From contig DATLRT010000015.1 in assembly GCA_035534575.1 (NCBI GenBank), positions 1 through 64,000 of the forward strand: a DNA stretch of 64,000 nt. Direction: 5' to 3'. Position 1 is the first letter of the stretch. Each line of letters begins with the position of its first letter. The position numbers were made by a program, and so were the translations under genes. This DNA is from JAGWFU01 sp035534575. Lineage in GTDB: Archaea; Micrarchaeota; Micrarchaeia; Micrarchaeales; Micrarchaeaceae. The notes beneath the pieces are model-generated. The model saw only the letters and a program-made list of their open reading frames with translations, searched no databases and was not told the origin of the DNA. This document shows positions 24,831 to 34,108 of this stretch, piece by piece.

Positions 24831-25580
24831 TCACTTTGCGGCCTTTTTCGCCCTGCTTTTCCTCTCGGCGCCGCCCTTTTTCCCTTCTATATCTTTATAA
24901 AGCGAATCTATATATTCTTTGCTTGTCGTATCCGACTTCGTCTTTTGCACTACCGCTGCGACCGCCCCATCCGCCTTCTTTTTGAAGAAACCGTAGATGA
25001 TGACAACCACTCCGGTTATTATCAGGGCAAGCGCCCCGCCCACTCCGTAAGTAATCCCCTTGAGGTAGCTCGATACCGTGTTGGAGTTGAGAACAACGTA
25101 GGCAGCCCTGGCCGATATAGCCATTGGCTTGGCTGCGCTGCTGTTCGTGTTGTCTATAACAAGGTAGTAGTTTCCATTGAATACCCTTGAGAAGTTGTAG
25201 CTTGAGTTCCTCGCCATGTCCGGAAGCGTGAGCTGAACGAAGCTGGAATTGCCGTAGGTGTAAAGAAGCCCCCTGCCGTTCACCTCTGCTGCGTAAGCCT
25301 CGCCGTTCGCAGTGGCATTGCTCGCCTGAGTGCTCCAAGTATTGAAGGCACTGGAGTTGAACAGGTATATGTTAGAGGAGTTGGACGTGGCTACTGTGAT
25401 GAATATCATAGAGCTCGCGTTAACCTTTATGTCGGTGTATGCGAAGCTGTGCGGCTGGGCCGTCATGTTCACCGAGGCCAGCTGCCTCTGCAGTTGCTTA
25501 TTGGCAGCTGCGCCTGAGCCGAACAGCACTATCACGCCCACAATCACGAGCAGAATCCCTATCTTGGTTGTAGTCTTCAT
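24831..25580 (-). CDS. Membrane protein with Asn/Ser-rich external domain
   Basis: A 249-residue protein of unknown function. Helix 1 (residues 6-25) and helix 2 (about 180-202) bracket a beta-rich external domain with many Asn-x-Ser/Thr sequons (NMTAQ, NASS, NSSN, NSSFV). The cytosolic tail (203-249) is Lys/Ala-rich with GKKGGAERKSRAKKAAK. ATG 25580 overlaps the end of the upstream gene by four bases. It may be a sensor or a surface anchor coupled to the HTH regulator downstream. Confidence 0.6.
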   Translation of the reverse strand: MKTTTKIGILLVIVGVIVLFGSGAAANKQLQRQLASVNMTAQPHSFAYTDIKVNASSMIFITVATSNSSNIYLFNSSAFNTWSTQASNATANGEAYAAEVNGRGLLYTYGNSSFVQLTLPDMARNSSYNFSRVFNGNYYLVIDNTNSSAAKPMAISARAAYVVLNSNTVSSYLKGITYGVGGALALIITGVVVIIYGFFKKKADGAVAAVVQKTKSDTTSKEYIDSLYKDIEGKKGGAERKSRAKKAAK

Positions 25581-26068
25581 AAAACCAGCTTATTTTTTGT
25601 TATGTCCTTCCTCAGGTTTATAGCCCTGATTGTAGTCATATCATGTTCCCATTTCACCATAATCCCTATCAGGTTCTTTCCATCAAAGTCCTGCGTCGCT
25701 GCAAGCGGATGCATGATTGTGGCTTTTGCAAAATTGTAATTGACCTTTGCGACTTCATGTATTAGGTATCTATACCCCTTCTTATAATGATTCCACTGCT
25801 TTATCTCCGCAAATCTTTTATCACTCAGGTAGTGTTGTGCAGAAGATTCTATCTCCTTGCCTATTTTCACAAGAGCGTCGAAACATTTAGGATTTCCATT
25901 CCTGGCCTCCACAGCCATTTTCTCCATTGTGCTTAGAAGATCTATCCTGCCATTGCGCAGCTCCTGCAGCACTTTCTTATCATTCCTGCTTATGCTCTCC
26001 GCCATGTCGCCAAGCGTATCCGCTTCCTTTTTTCCTCCGAAATGGAACAGCGAGACCATCCTTATCAT
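25577..26068 (-). CDS. Conserved-looking hypothetical helical protein
   Basis: A 163-residue soluble protein, mostly helical by eye (residues 20-110, rich in Lys/Glu/Leu), that I do not assign to a family. It opens MIRMVSLFHFGGKKEAD. There is no signal or membrane segment. It is the first gene of the operon with the 249-residue membrane protein and the XRE regulator, overlapping the former by four bases. TTTAAATAG lies about 20 bases before the ATG. Confidence 0.55.
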   Translation of the reverse strand: MIRMVSLFHFGGKKEADTLGDMAESISRNDKKVLQELRNGRIDLLSTMEKMAVEARNGNPKCFDALVKIGKEIESSAQHYLSDKRFAEIKQWNHYKKGYRYLIHEVAKVNYNFAKATIMHPLAATQDFDGKNLIGIMVKWEHDMTTIRAINLRKDITKNKLVL

Positions 26069-26109
26069 CTAAAATTGGCAGTAAAGCTATTTAAAGAATC
26101 TGTGCCGTT

Positions 26110-26685
26110 TTAGTCCGAAATTTCGACGTTTTGCAGATGCTTGAACTCTTCCTTGAGAAGCCCGAAAGAAAGGGAGTCAACCCTCTTCCCGTCAATCGTG
26201 TCATGAGCCCTTAGCCTGCCCTCCTCAACGAAGCCCAGCGAGCGGAGTAGCGCTATAGACCTTGCGTTTGATTCGAACACACTGCAGTAAACACGATTGA
26301 GCTCCAGTACCTTAAACCCGTACGACAACATCAGAGCAACAGCCCCCTTGCCGTATCCCTTACCCCACCGGGATTTTCCTATCCAGTACCCAATCTCGGC
26401 CCTCTTGTTCTTCAGGTCGATGCTTCCGAGCGCGCAAGCGCCGATGAGCTCGTTCTCTGAAGCTTCCCAGACTCCAAGGTGGAGGTCTGTCATAATCGCA
26501 TAAAGGCTAACCGCTCTTTGTATGAACTCAAGGGCGTCAGCCCTTGTGTAAGGGTGCGGGAAATGGCCTGAGGAAGCAACGTCCCTCGCCAGCTCTGGAT
26601 CGTTGGCGTTGTGCTGTATGGCGTCTGCGTCCTCCATTGCCAGGCTCTTCAGGTAGACTGTCGAGCCGCTCGCTGTTATCCTCAT
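26110..26685 (-). CDS. GNAT acetyltransferase, RimJ/RimL type
   Basis: Acetyl-CoA-dependent N-acetyltransferase of the RimJ/RimL branch, which often acetylates protein N-termini. From ATG 26685 it has 191 residues (a TTG 18 bases upstream is possible). YLKSLAMEDADAI opens the fold; the acetyl-CoA loop is SRWGKGYGKGAVAL (Q/RxxGxG/A type) after AEIGYWIGK; the closing motif is NARSIALLRSLGFVEEGRLR. The substrate cannot be inferred. It is divergent from the KaiC-like gene. Confidence 0.85.
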   Translation of the reverse strand: MRITASGSTVYLKSLAMEDADAIQHNANDPELARDVASSGHFPHPYTRADALEFIQRAVSLYAIMTDLHLGVWEASENELIGACALGSIDLKNKRAEIGYWIGKSRWGKGYGKGAVALMLSYGFKVLELNRVYCSVFESNARSIALLRSLGFVEEGRLRAHDTIDGKRVDSLSFGLLKEEFKHLQNVEISD

Positions 26686-26757
26686 GGATTGCACCGGCGC
26701 CAAGCCCGTCAGAATACTTTATAGTCTTTCACTTAATATAATTATCGCGGTGCTCAG

Positions 26758-27522
26758 ATGGCTAACGGTAACGAGTCCAATTCAAGTTCAAACGGGGAGG
26801 GGGGAAGGGCAAGGATAAAGACCGGAATAGCGGGCCTGGACTCGATGCTGTATGGCGGCATACCGGAGATGAGCCAGTTCATAATCGCGGGCGGCCCGGG
26901 CGCCGGCAAGACGCTTCTATCATTCGACATACTTTACAGGAACGCCAAGAAGGGAGTCCCATGCGCATTTATAGCGCTAGAAGAAAAGCCTGAGGACGTG
27001 ATAAAGAATGCAAAGGCCGCGTTCCCTGATTACACGGACATAGACGCACTCATACAGAGCAACATGCTGGTTGTTGACGGGGATGATCCCGCCACCAGGA
27101 TATCCGAGCAGGAGGACTCCGAGACCTACTCTTTCGGCAACATAATGTCCGATATCGAGGCCATAGCCAAGATGAACAACGCCAAGCTCGTTGCCATAGA
27201 CTCGTTCTCCGTACTGCGCATGCTCATCGGCGACAACCTGAAGTACAGGAAGTCGATACTCGCCATGATAACAAACATGAAGAGGCTGGGCATAACCTCC
27301 ATCATAACCACTGAGATAAAGTCGTCGGAGAGGAAGGACATAAAGTTCGGCATCGAGTCATTCGTGTTCGACGGGATAATAACGCTTTACCAGAACGGCC
27401 AGGAGGACAAGAGGACCCTGACGCTCGAGATAATAAAGACAAGGGGAACCGCCCACAGTTGGACACTCTCGCCATACGACATAACGCCGCAGGGCTTCAG
27501 GGTATTCAGCCTGGAGCAGTGA
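26758..27522 (+). CDS. KaiC/RadA-like ATPase
   Basis: A 254-residue single-domain KaiC-family RecA-type ATPase. KTGIAGLDSMLYGGIPE opens the domain; Walker A GGPGAGKT is at 45-52; the catalytic Glu pair is in FIALEEKPED; Walker B is KLVAIDSFSVL near 142-152. Single KaiC-domain proteins are abundant in archaea and act in signalling, motility (FlaH-like) or unknown roles. A low-complexity Asn/Ser leader (residues 3-16) precedes the domain. The next gene, for a Cys-rich surface protein, begins within 18 bases, so the two are likely co-transcribed. Confidence 0.85.
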   Translation: MANGNESNSSSNGEGGRARIKTGIAGLDSMLYGGIPEMSQFIIAGGPGAGKTLLSFDILYRNAKKGVPCAFIALEEKPEDVIKNAKAAFPDYTDIDALIQSNMLVVDGDDPATRISEQEDSETYSFGNIMSDIEAIAKMNNAKLVAIDSFSVLRMLIGDNLKYRKSILAMITNMKRLGITSIITTEIKSSERKDIKFGIESFVFDGIITLYQNGQEDKRTLTLEIIKTRGTAHSWTLSPYDITPQGFRVFSLEQ

Positions 27523-27540
27523 TTGAGATCGACTGATTTG

Positions 27541-28629
27541 ATGTTCGGGCTAAGGCTTCATCGCAAAAAGGAGGAGGCTCCCTCAAAGGCCAAGCCGCGG
27601 CTGAATCTGGGGCACCATGAGCGGATCCGACTCTACGCGCTCGTCACTGTAGTCCTGCTGGCGCTTGCGCTTGTCAGCCTCGCATTGCAAATACACCCAT
27701 CGGGCCAGAGGGGGTGCAGCGGAATAGTGCTCTCGCAGCCGAGGGACAACTGCTACCTCGCGATGGCCAACTACACAAACAACGCGACAGTGTGCCGCAG
27801 CATATCGAGCATAAACTCGCAGGCGGGATGCATAACCTCAATAGCGCTGAGCAAGGACAACGCAACCATATGCGCCGGCCTGGCCAACTCGACCACATAC
27901 TACTATCAGTGCGTCACCCAGATGAGCCAGAAGCAGCAAAGCCCGACAGACTGCGCTGTGCTCTCCCAGCCGTACTCGTCACAGTGCGCATACGCGCTTG
28001 CCACCAGCCAGAAGTTCTCGGACAAATCGACATGCTCATACGTCTCCAACGGCTCCCAGGCCTCTCTGTGCAGCAGTATGTATTACTACAACACCGCGAT
28101 ATCAAAGAGCAATTCAGGATACTGCGCCCTACTTCCCAACCACACCGACCAGCCCATAATAGACAGCATACTGCAGCAGAATACCGGCAACTACACATTG
28201 CAGCTTCAGCAGGTGCAGCTTGCCGAGCTCAACCTGACTCCGCAGGGATACTGCTACTACAGGCTTGCCACACTCACCTCAGATTACTCCCTCTGCGCGG
28301 GCCAGCCCGGGGTGCTGGGCCAGCTATGCTCATACGGTAAGTCATCGACCAACCAGACCGCGCTTCAGCTAAACGCAAGCGTATGCGCATCAGCGCCCTC
28401 GCAGGTCGCTAGCGTATGCAAGTATGCAGTTCTGATAAACACGGCGCTCACATCCAAGAACCTCTCGGCATGCACCCAGATATCCGATATCAACTACAAG
28501 TACGCCTGCATAACCGCATACGCATCAAAGTACAACTCGACCGCGTGCACCCAGATATCGAACCTGACCTACAGGCAGAGCTGCTACTCATCCGCAACCA
28601 GCAATGCAACGGTGAACTCGACCCCGTAG
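27541..28629 (+). CDS. Membrane-anchored cysteine-rich repeat surface protein
   Basis: A protein of 362 residues from ATG 27541 (a TTG at 27523 is in frame). A basic cytosolic head (HRKKEEAPSKAKPR) and one membrane helix (about 32-54) are followed by an external region with 20 cysteines. These recur in pairs in the pattern Cys-x3-Ile/Leu ... Cys-x4-Ala (e.g. VCRSISS then GCITSIALS, ACTQISD then ACITAYASK), about ten times, with Asn-x-Ser/Thr sequons between. Each repeat probably forms a disulfide-linked helical hairpin. Function is unknown; it could be a cell-surface or contact protein. It follows the KaiC-like ATPase. Confidence 0.65.
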   Translation: MFGLRLHRKKEEAPSKAKPRLNLGHHERIRLYALVTVVLLALALVSLALQIHPSGQRGCSGIVLSQPRDNCYLAMANYTNNATVCRSISSINSQAGCITSIALSKDNATICAGLANSTTYYYQCVTQMSQKQQSPTDCAVLSQPYSSQCAYALATSQKFSDKSTCSYVSNGSQASLCSSMYYYNTAISKSNSGYCALLPNHTDQPIIDSILQQNTGNYTLQLQQVQLAELNLTPQGYCYYRLATLTSDYSLCAGQPGVLGQLCSYGKSSTNQTALQLNASVCASAPSQVASVCKYAVLINTALTSKNLSACTQISDINYKYACITAYASKYNSTACTQISNLTYRQSCYSSATSNATVNSTP

Positions 28630-28669
28630 GTGTGCGGGAGTGCCGACCAAGCCAAGAAATAGAGAAGAT

Positions 28670-30061
28670 ATGATGAACCTGCTAAGGACAACTGGGATAG
28701 TCACATCCACGAGAAGGGCTAGCGATGGCGCGGATCTCTACACAGTCATAAACGAGCGCTCCTCGATATCGGTCAGCTCCAACCTCGAGATGTCGCTCAT
28801 GGAGCATGTCGATCTGCAGTACGATGAGAGCTTCAAGGTTAGCGGGATAGAGTCCAATGGCACAGCGGGCCCGGAGCTCTACAGCCGCACCCTATCCTCT
28901 CTTGTGGACGGAATAGGAGTAAGGGCAAAGGCTGCAACAATCGATTTCGGGGTCATAGAAATAACTGAAAAGGACAAGCTGAGGTCAGCGCTCGCAGATG
29001 CCGCTGAGTCGCTGCTAAGGGCATATCTCACTGGCGCGCCGCTTATAGTCAGGTTCCACAACGACGGCGACGGCTCTTCAGGCGCGCTTGCGCTTTACAG
29101 GGCTCTCTCAAAGATTGGCGCGGGAGCGTTTGAAGGCGGCAGGTCAGCATCATGGTTCATGAACAAGAGCATAGCCTACACTCCGGACTCCGCATACTCG
29201 GACAGCGCGCTGATAAGCCAGTACTCCAGCAAGGAGAAGCCGGTGCTGCTCATCACCGACTTCGGCACATCTGAAGAGAGCTCTGGAGGCATGGAAATTA
29301 TTAAGGGCAATGCCGATATCATATGGCTGGACCACCACATGCCCTACAAGGGCTTCAGCTCCGAGGGGGCAAGGTACCTAAACAGCTGGAACTTCGGCAG
29401 CGACTCTAACATGACCGCCGGCGCGCTCACCTCTTTCCTGTCGCAGGCGCTGAGCGGCGACCACTTTGACGAGCTAATCAAGGCATCTTTCATAAGCGAC
29501 TACAGCAAATACGCCAACACTAACGATGCGGACGCGGTGCGCCTAGCTACAGTGCTGGACTATATGACTGCCAAGAATAAGAACGGGCTAAGCCCCAAGC
29601 AGATCGAGGCGGTGATATCCGACCCTGATAAGTACATATCTACATATGCAACGGCAACGGAGCAGATGGAGGAGGCGATATCCCTTGGGGTCAACACCGC
29701 CAACAAGCACCTTACCGACAAGGGCGTCCAGGTGTTTGTGGTGGACTTCACACCCATAGCCGACAAGGAGCAGGGATTCCCGCTTCCGGGGAGGTACAGC
29801 TCAAGGCTTCAGGGAAGGTTGGAGGAGCTAAACGGCGATAGGGTCATTACGGCCGTGCACTTCGGCAACTTCATCTCCATGAGAGTGAGCAAGGCAATAT
29901 CCGCAGAGGTGGAGATACTTCAGGTAATAGAAAGGCTGAAGCACTCCAATCCCGAGATAGGCGGCGGGGGGCATGCGGAGGCGGCAAGCATAAGGGTCGC
30001 CAACAAGAACATAAAGGAGGCGCTGACGCTACTCCTCATAGAACTCGGAGCAAGGCAGTGA
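28670..30061 (+). CDS. DHH-family phosphoesterase (RecJ-like / GAN-type nuclease)
   Basis: A 463-residue DHH superfamily protein from ATG 28670 (a GTG at 28640 is in frame). Motif I RFHNDGDGSSGAL (about 128-140), the DHH motif IWLDHHMP (about 226), and the DHHA1 signature GGGGHAEAAS near the C-terminus are intact. Archaeal RecJ homologues (GAN) work as single-strand or 5'-3' exonucleases with the replisome, and a replication gene, RFC-L, is the next gene, convergent. An N-terminal 110-residue segment precedes motif I, so it could alternatively be an oligonucleotide or nanoRNA phosphatase. Confidence 0.85.
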   Translation: MMNLLRTTGIVTSTRRASDGADLYTVINERSSISVSSNLEMSLMEHVDLQYDESFKVSGIESNGTAGPELYSRTLSSLVDGIGVRAKAATIDFGVIEITEKDKLRSALADAAESLLRAYLTGAPLIVRFHNDGDGSSGALALYRALSKIGAGAFEGGRSASWFMNKSIAYTPDSAYSDSALISQYSSKEKPVLLITDFGTSEESSGGMEIIKGNADIIWLDHHMPYKGFSSEGARYLNSWNFGSDSNMTAGALTSFLSQALSGDHFDELIKASFISDYSKYANTNDADAVRLATVLDYMTAKNKNGLSPKQIEAVISDPDKYISTYATATEQMEEAISLGVNTANKHLTDKGVQVFVVDFTPIADKEQGFPLPGRYSSRLQGRLEELNGDRVITAVHFGNFISMRVSKAISAEVEILQVIERLKHSNPEIGGGGHAEAASIRVANKNIKEALTLLLIELGARQ

Positions 30062-30107
30062 ATGCCTGCCTTACAGTCTAAAAAATTAACATTCAAAAAT
30101 AAGCAGA

Positions 30108-31325
30108 CTAGCCGTATCTTTCCACTATGGCCTTGATCTCGTCCTTCTCTAGCCTGTAAACCCTCATCATCTGGTCGTTGACCTCATCCGCGTCTCCGTC
30201 CTTCATCTCGCTCTTTATCATCTTTGCCAGCATCCGCATCTCGTTCCTTATTATCCTTGATGTGCTCGCATGGAAGCTAAGCTGGAGTTTCCTCGCGATG
30301 GCGACATCCTCCCTCCTCGATCCCTTTGACGTGCTGAGCGACCTTATCACCTTCGGAAAGGCGTATCTTTGCATTGTGTCGGGGTACCTGCTCTTTGCCA
30401 GTGCGACTCCGCTCGACATCAGCACGTTCATGTACCTCCAGTAAGTGTAATATTGCGCCCTCATAGCCCTCGTTGCGAACATAGTCGCGGATGATAGTGC
30501 GTCAAATGCCTGCTTCATGTCCCCGGACATCACATACCTCTTCGGTATGTTCTCGTCGAGCCACTTTATCAGCATGTCATTGTCTAAGTCGGTGCCCGAT
30601 ATCGACCTCAGCGGTGCAGCCAGCGTGTTGGCGAAGAATATCTTGTCGAGCAGGTTGAAGACGTCTATCTTCCTGTCCCTAAGGCCTATGACCTCTGTGG
30701 TCTCAGCAGCCTCCGAGCCCATTATGGCGTACATGTCATTGATTGCGCTTCTCACGTCGCCGTTGGACCTGCTCGAAATGAGCTCGACGCTCTCCTTGCT
30801 CACCTTCACAGACATGCGGTCGCATATCCTGTAGAGCAGCTTCGATATGGCGACCGGGTCGACCCTCTTGAACTCGACCGGCTCGGTCTTGCCCCTCAGG
30901 AAGGATATCTTCTGGTCCCACATGTCGTTCGCTATGAATATTATCGGGTTCTTCGCCGAAGAGATGAGCTCAGCTATTGCGCCCGACGCTCCCTTGTCGA
31001 ACCTTGCCGCAAGCTCGTCTATCTCGTCCAGAAGTACAAGGTTCCTCTTGCCGAACAGGGTCCTTGAGGTGGCTGCCGAAATTAGCCTCTTCTCTATAGT
31101 TTCCTTGTCTCTGTAGTCGCTCGCGTTCAGCTCCACAACGTTCCATCCCTTCTCCTCCGCGAGCAGGTGGATTGCGGTGGTCTTCCCCACGCCCGATGGG
31201 CCGAAGATCAGCAGAGGGGTTCTCTTGCTACCGTTCTCGACCTCGCTGGCGAAGTGGGTGAGCTTCTTGATGGACTCCTCGTTGCCTATCATCTCGGCAA
31301 GCGAGTTTACCCTGTACACCTCCAT
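30108..31325 (-). CDS. rfcL: Replication factor C large subunit
   Basis: ATPase of the clamp loader that places PCNA on DNA. AAA+ domain: LLIFGPSGVGKTTAIHLL (Walker A, about residues 37-54), NLVLLDEIDEL (Walker B), the SNGDVRSAIND sensor region, then the RFC collar. From ATG 31325 it has 405 residues and begins MEVYRVNSLAEMIGNEES. The usual start (W-x-E-K-Y-R-P) is shortened, with only YRxxxLxxxxGN retained. A TTTATAA box at 31371-31377 fits a leaderless ATG at 31352, which adds nine residues. The C-terminal Lys/Glu PIP-box tail seen in many archaea is not obvious. Divergent from UppS. Confidence 0.9.
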   Translation of the reverse strand: MEVYRVNSLAEMIGNEESIKKLTHFASEVENGSKRTPLLIFGPSGVGKTTAIHLLAEEKGWNVVELNASDYRDKETIEKRLISAATSRTLFGKRNLVLLDEIDELAARFDKGASGAIAELISSAKNPIIFIANDMWDQKISFLRGKTEPVEFKRVDPVAISKLLYRICDRMSVKVSKESVELISSRSNGDVRSAINDMYAIMGSEAAETTEVIGLRDRKIDVFNLLDKIFFANTLAAPLRSISGTDLDNDMLIKWLDENIPKRYVMSGDMKQAFDALSSATMFATRAMRAQYYTYWRYMNVLMSSGVALAKSRYPDTMQRYAFPKVIRSLSTSKGSRREDVAIARKLQLSFHASTSRIIRNEMRMLAKMIKSEMKDGDADEVNDQMMRVYRLEKDEIKAIVERYG

Positions 31326-31491
31326 CCCGAACTCCAAAAGCAGCACCAGCATCAGATTGGCAGGCAAATTCTTTATAACCAACCTACTGCTCCACTGCTC
31401 AAACCCCGCCTCCAGCTCTCGGATAGCCAAGAACAAGCTATAAAAACCTTTTAAAAGAATAGTATATGGGCAGTACGGTGCTGTGATACTC

Positions 31492-32226
31492 ATGGTTTCT
31501 AGATTAAGATCAACTAAGGGGAGCATAAATCAGGTTCCGGCGCACCTCGCGCTCATACCCGACGGCAACAGGCGATGGTCAAAGCTGCACAGGTTCGCGC
31601 TTTTCAGGGGCTATGAAGCAGGCGTGAGGAAGTTCGTGGACTTCGGCGTCTGGGCGAAGGGCTTCGGAGTGAAGACCCTCACCGTATGGGCGCTCTCGAC
31701 CGACAACATGACTGGAAGGAGCAAGATGGAGATAGGAACGCTATACTCGCTTTACATAAAGGCAGCAAGGGATCCCAAGATACTCGAGATACTGCAGAAG
31801 AACAACACCAGGATAAAGGTCGTCGGCAACCTGACTGGGCTGCCGAAGACGGTGAAGGAGGCGTTCAGGTACCTTGAGGGCAAGACCAAGATGTACAAGG
31901 AGTTCACGATAAACCTGCTGGTGGGCTATGGCGGAAGGGACGACATGATATACGCGCTCAGGAAGATACACGCCGAGTCCGCCACCCACCCGCACATGAA
32001 GATAGACGAGCAGACGATGAGGCGCAACATAAGGACCGCCTCGGTGCCCGACGTTGATTTGCTTATAAGGACCTCAGGGGAGATGAGGCTGTCAGGCTTT
32101 CTGCCGTGGCAGTCCGACTACTCGGAGCTTTACTTCACCAAGAAGTTCTGGCCCGATTTCGAGAAGACTGATCTTGAGAAGGCGCTGAAGGTCTTCTCCC
32201 AAAGAAAGAGGAGGTTCGGCAAGTAG
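31492..32226 (+). CDS. uppS: cis-polyprenyl diphosphate synthase (UppS family)
   Basis: Makes long cis-polyprenyl diphosphate from IPP, the precursor of the dolichol-type lipid carrier. 244 residues from ATG 31492. The catalytic Asp is in LALIPDGNRRW (Asp24); the diphosphate-binding RTSGEMRLSGFLPWQSDYSE and YFTKKFWPDF motifs are intact. It begins a run of lipid-carrier genes: DUF2070, a dolichol-kinase-like protein and, on the other strand, a GlcNAc-1-P transferase. The gap to the next gene is 25 bases. Confidence 0.93.
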   Translation: MVSRLRSTKGSINQVPAHLALIPDGNRRWSKLHRFALFRGYEAGVRKFVDFGVWAKGFGVKTLTVWALSTDNMTGRSKMEIGTLYSLYIKAARDPKILEILQKNNTRIKVVGNLTGLPKTVKEAFRYLEGKTKMYKEFTINLLVGYGGRDDMIYALRKIHAESATHPHMKIDEQTMRRNIRTASVPDVDLLIRTSGEMRLSGFLPWQSDYSELYFTKKFWPDFEKTDLEKALKVFSQRKRRFGK

Positions 32227-32251
32227 CCGCCTCCATCCAGCAAGTGTTCCG

Positions 32252-34099
32252 ATGGCCTCCAAGAGCTACGACAACCTGCTTACTGACCTCAATCCGTTCT
32301 CAAAAGGCACGCCAAGAGCCACGGTTCTGTTCATGGCGCTCCTCTCAGTGAGTATAGTGATGGGCATAGCGGCGGTAGCTCTGATGAACTACAGCTCCAT
32401 ACACGGCAACCTCTCCTACATTCTCGTCAAGGGGGGCATAACCGGGATACTCGTAATAATGGTGCCCGCCCTGCTTACTCTAGTTGTCATCAAGGCGGTG
32501 AAGAGGTACGTGGTGACGAGGTACCTTCTCTTCATACTGATGGTCAGCACCATCTCATACTCTGTCTTCATACTGCTCGGCAGCATCGTCTACGTTGTCA
32601 CAGGTGCATACGCGGTAGCGAGCGCCATCATACTCGTGGGCAACGCCAGCATCTTCGGCTGGTGGTTCTTCATCAACAAGGTGCTCCTGGGCCAGAGGAA
32701 GAGGGCGGTGTTCCTTGCTGTGGTCCAACCGACGCTCAACATACTGCTCTACATCCCTTACAGCAGCTCCATACTTTCCTTCCAGACGCCGTTCAAGCTG
32801 CTGCTCATCAAGCTCTACGCCGGCATATTCGTATTTCTCCTCATAAGCTACACCATCCTCTACGTGCTCGACAGACCTGTTAGGAAGAGCTTCGGCCTCC
32901 AGGGCGTTGACGCGCTGTCGCAGATGCTGCAGAACTGGCTGTTCGACATCAACATCGCGACGCCGTTCGGAGGCAAGTTCGGCACCCCGCTCGACATAGC
33001 CACTGACACCATAGTAGCCAGAACTGGGAAGAACCAGCTGAAGGCGGTCTTCTTCGCCCCAGACATACACTACGGCCCATCGGGCACGCTCGCAGGAAGC
33101 GACTTTCCCCACATGCTCGAGAGGCATATCAACACAAAGTACAAGGTGCCAGGCTTCATAATGCACTCCTGCGTCAACATAGATCACAACCCGGTATCGA
33201 TAACACAGTTCAATATCCTGAGGGCAACGGTCGACAGGTGCATAGCGGAGTCAGGCACCGCGAAATCCTACAAGTCCGCATCTTTCTACAGGAGCAGGTT
33301 CAAGAGTGCCAACATCATCGCGATTGACCTTGGGCCGGTGGCCATAACCACGCTGACAAGGGCTCCCAGGGTGACCGAGGACGTCTCTCCGGACACGGCG
33401 ATGCTGTTCAAGGGTCTGCTGGGGGACAAGTTCAACGGCGTTGTGCTGATTGACGCCCACAACTCCAGGTACGAGAGCGCGCCCAAGGACGAGCTGGACG
33501 GCATAAAGCCCAACTCCAAATTCATGATGGAGTACATATCCGCGATAAAGCAGATGCAGAAGCCGATGCACAAGACCGAGGCGGTGAAGCTTGGTGTGGC
33601 GAACGCTGACCTCTACTACAACCTGAGGGGTCCCGTCGACCTGGCAAGGGGCAACCTCAACGTCGCGGTGTTCGGATTCAACGGATTCAGGTACGCGATA
33701 GTGCAGTTCAACTGCAACAACATGCTTCCCAGGATCAGGGACGAGATAGTAAGCCACCTTAGGCACAAGTACGGCATAACTGCCGAGGCGTACACCACAG
33801 ACACGCATGCGGTCAACTCGTTTGGCTTCGATGCCGACAACGTTCTTGGCACCACTACAAGGTTCGCCTCGATGAAGGAGACGCTTGACAAAGTGGTGTC
33901 TGACGCTCTGGGCAACATGGAGGCCGTTAAGTTCTCCCACACCTCCTCTGTGATGAAGAGGTTCGTGGTCTGGGGGCCCAACTCGATGGAGAAGCTGCTC
34001 GCCGTGGCCCACTCGGTATACGAGCTCGCTAGGTTCATGGTCCCGGTGATAATAGGGGGCGGGTTCGTCCTGGCCACGCTGGCCATACTGCTCGTATGA
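32252..34099 (+). CDS. DUF2070 family archaeal membrane protein
   Basis: A 615-residue protein of the DUF2070 family, unknown function. Residues 25-210 hold about six membrane helices. A large soluble domain (230-585) contains FFAPDIHYGPSGTLAGSDFP, SCVNIDHNPVS, VVLIDAHNSRYE and TTDTHAVNSFGFD, with repeated His/Asp that look like a metal or phosphate site. One more helix closes the protein (590-612). Placement between UppS and a polyprenol-kinase-like gene suggests a role in lipid-carrier metabolism; this is inference. Confidence 0.85.
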   Translation: MASKSYDNLLTDLNPFSKGTPRATVLFMALLSVSIVMGIAAVALMNYSSIHGNLSYILVKGGITGILVIMVPALLTLVVIKAVKRYVVTRYLLFILMVSTISYSVFILLGSIVYVVTGAYAVASAIILVGNASIFGWWFFINKVLLGQRKRAVFLAVVQPTLNILLYIPYSSSILSFQTPFKLLLIKLYAGIFVFLLISYTILYVLDRPVRKSFGLQGVDALSQMLQNWLFDINIATPFGGKFGTPLDIATDTIVARTGKNQLKAVFFAPDIHYGPSGTLAGSDFPHMLERHINTKYKVPGFIMHSCVNIDHNPVSITQFNILRATVDRCIAESGTAKSYKSASFYRSRFKSANIIAIDLGPVAITTLTRAPRVTEDVSPDTAMLFKGLLGDKFNGVVLIDAHNSRYESAPKDELDGIKPNSKFMMEYISAIKQMQKPMHKTEAVKLGVANADLYYNLRGPVDLARGNLNVAVFGFNGFRYAIVQFNCNNMLPRIRDEIVSHLRHKYGITAEAYTTDTHAVNSFGFDADNVLGTTTRFASMKETLDKVVSDALGNMEAVKFSHTSSVMKRFVVWGPNSMEKLLAVAHSVYELARFMVPVIIGGGFVLATLAILLV

Positions 34100-34108
34100 G
34101 GTCCTCCT

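Noticed and set aside
32555..34012. Long minus-strand open frames (210 and 253 codons) inside the DUF2070 gene
   Set aside because: Antisense shadows of a well-supported gene: low-complexity, His/Val/Glu-rich translations without motifs, promoters or starts.
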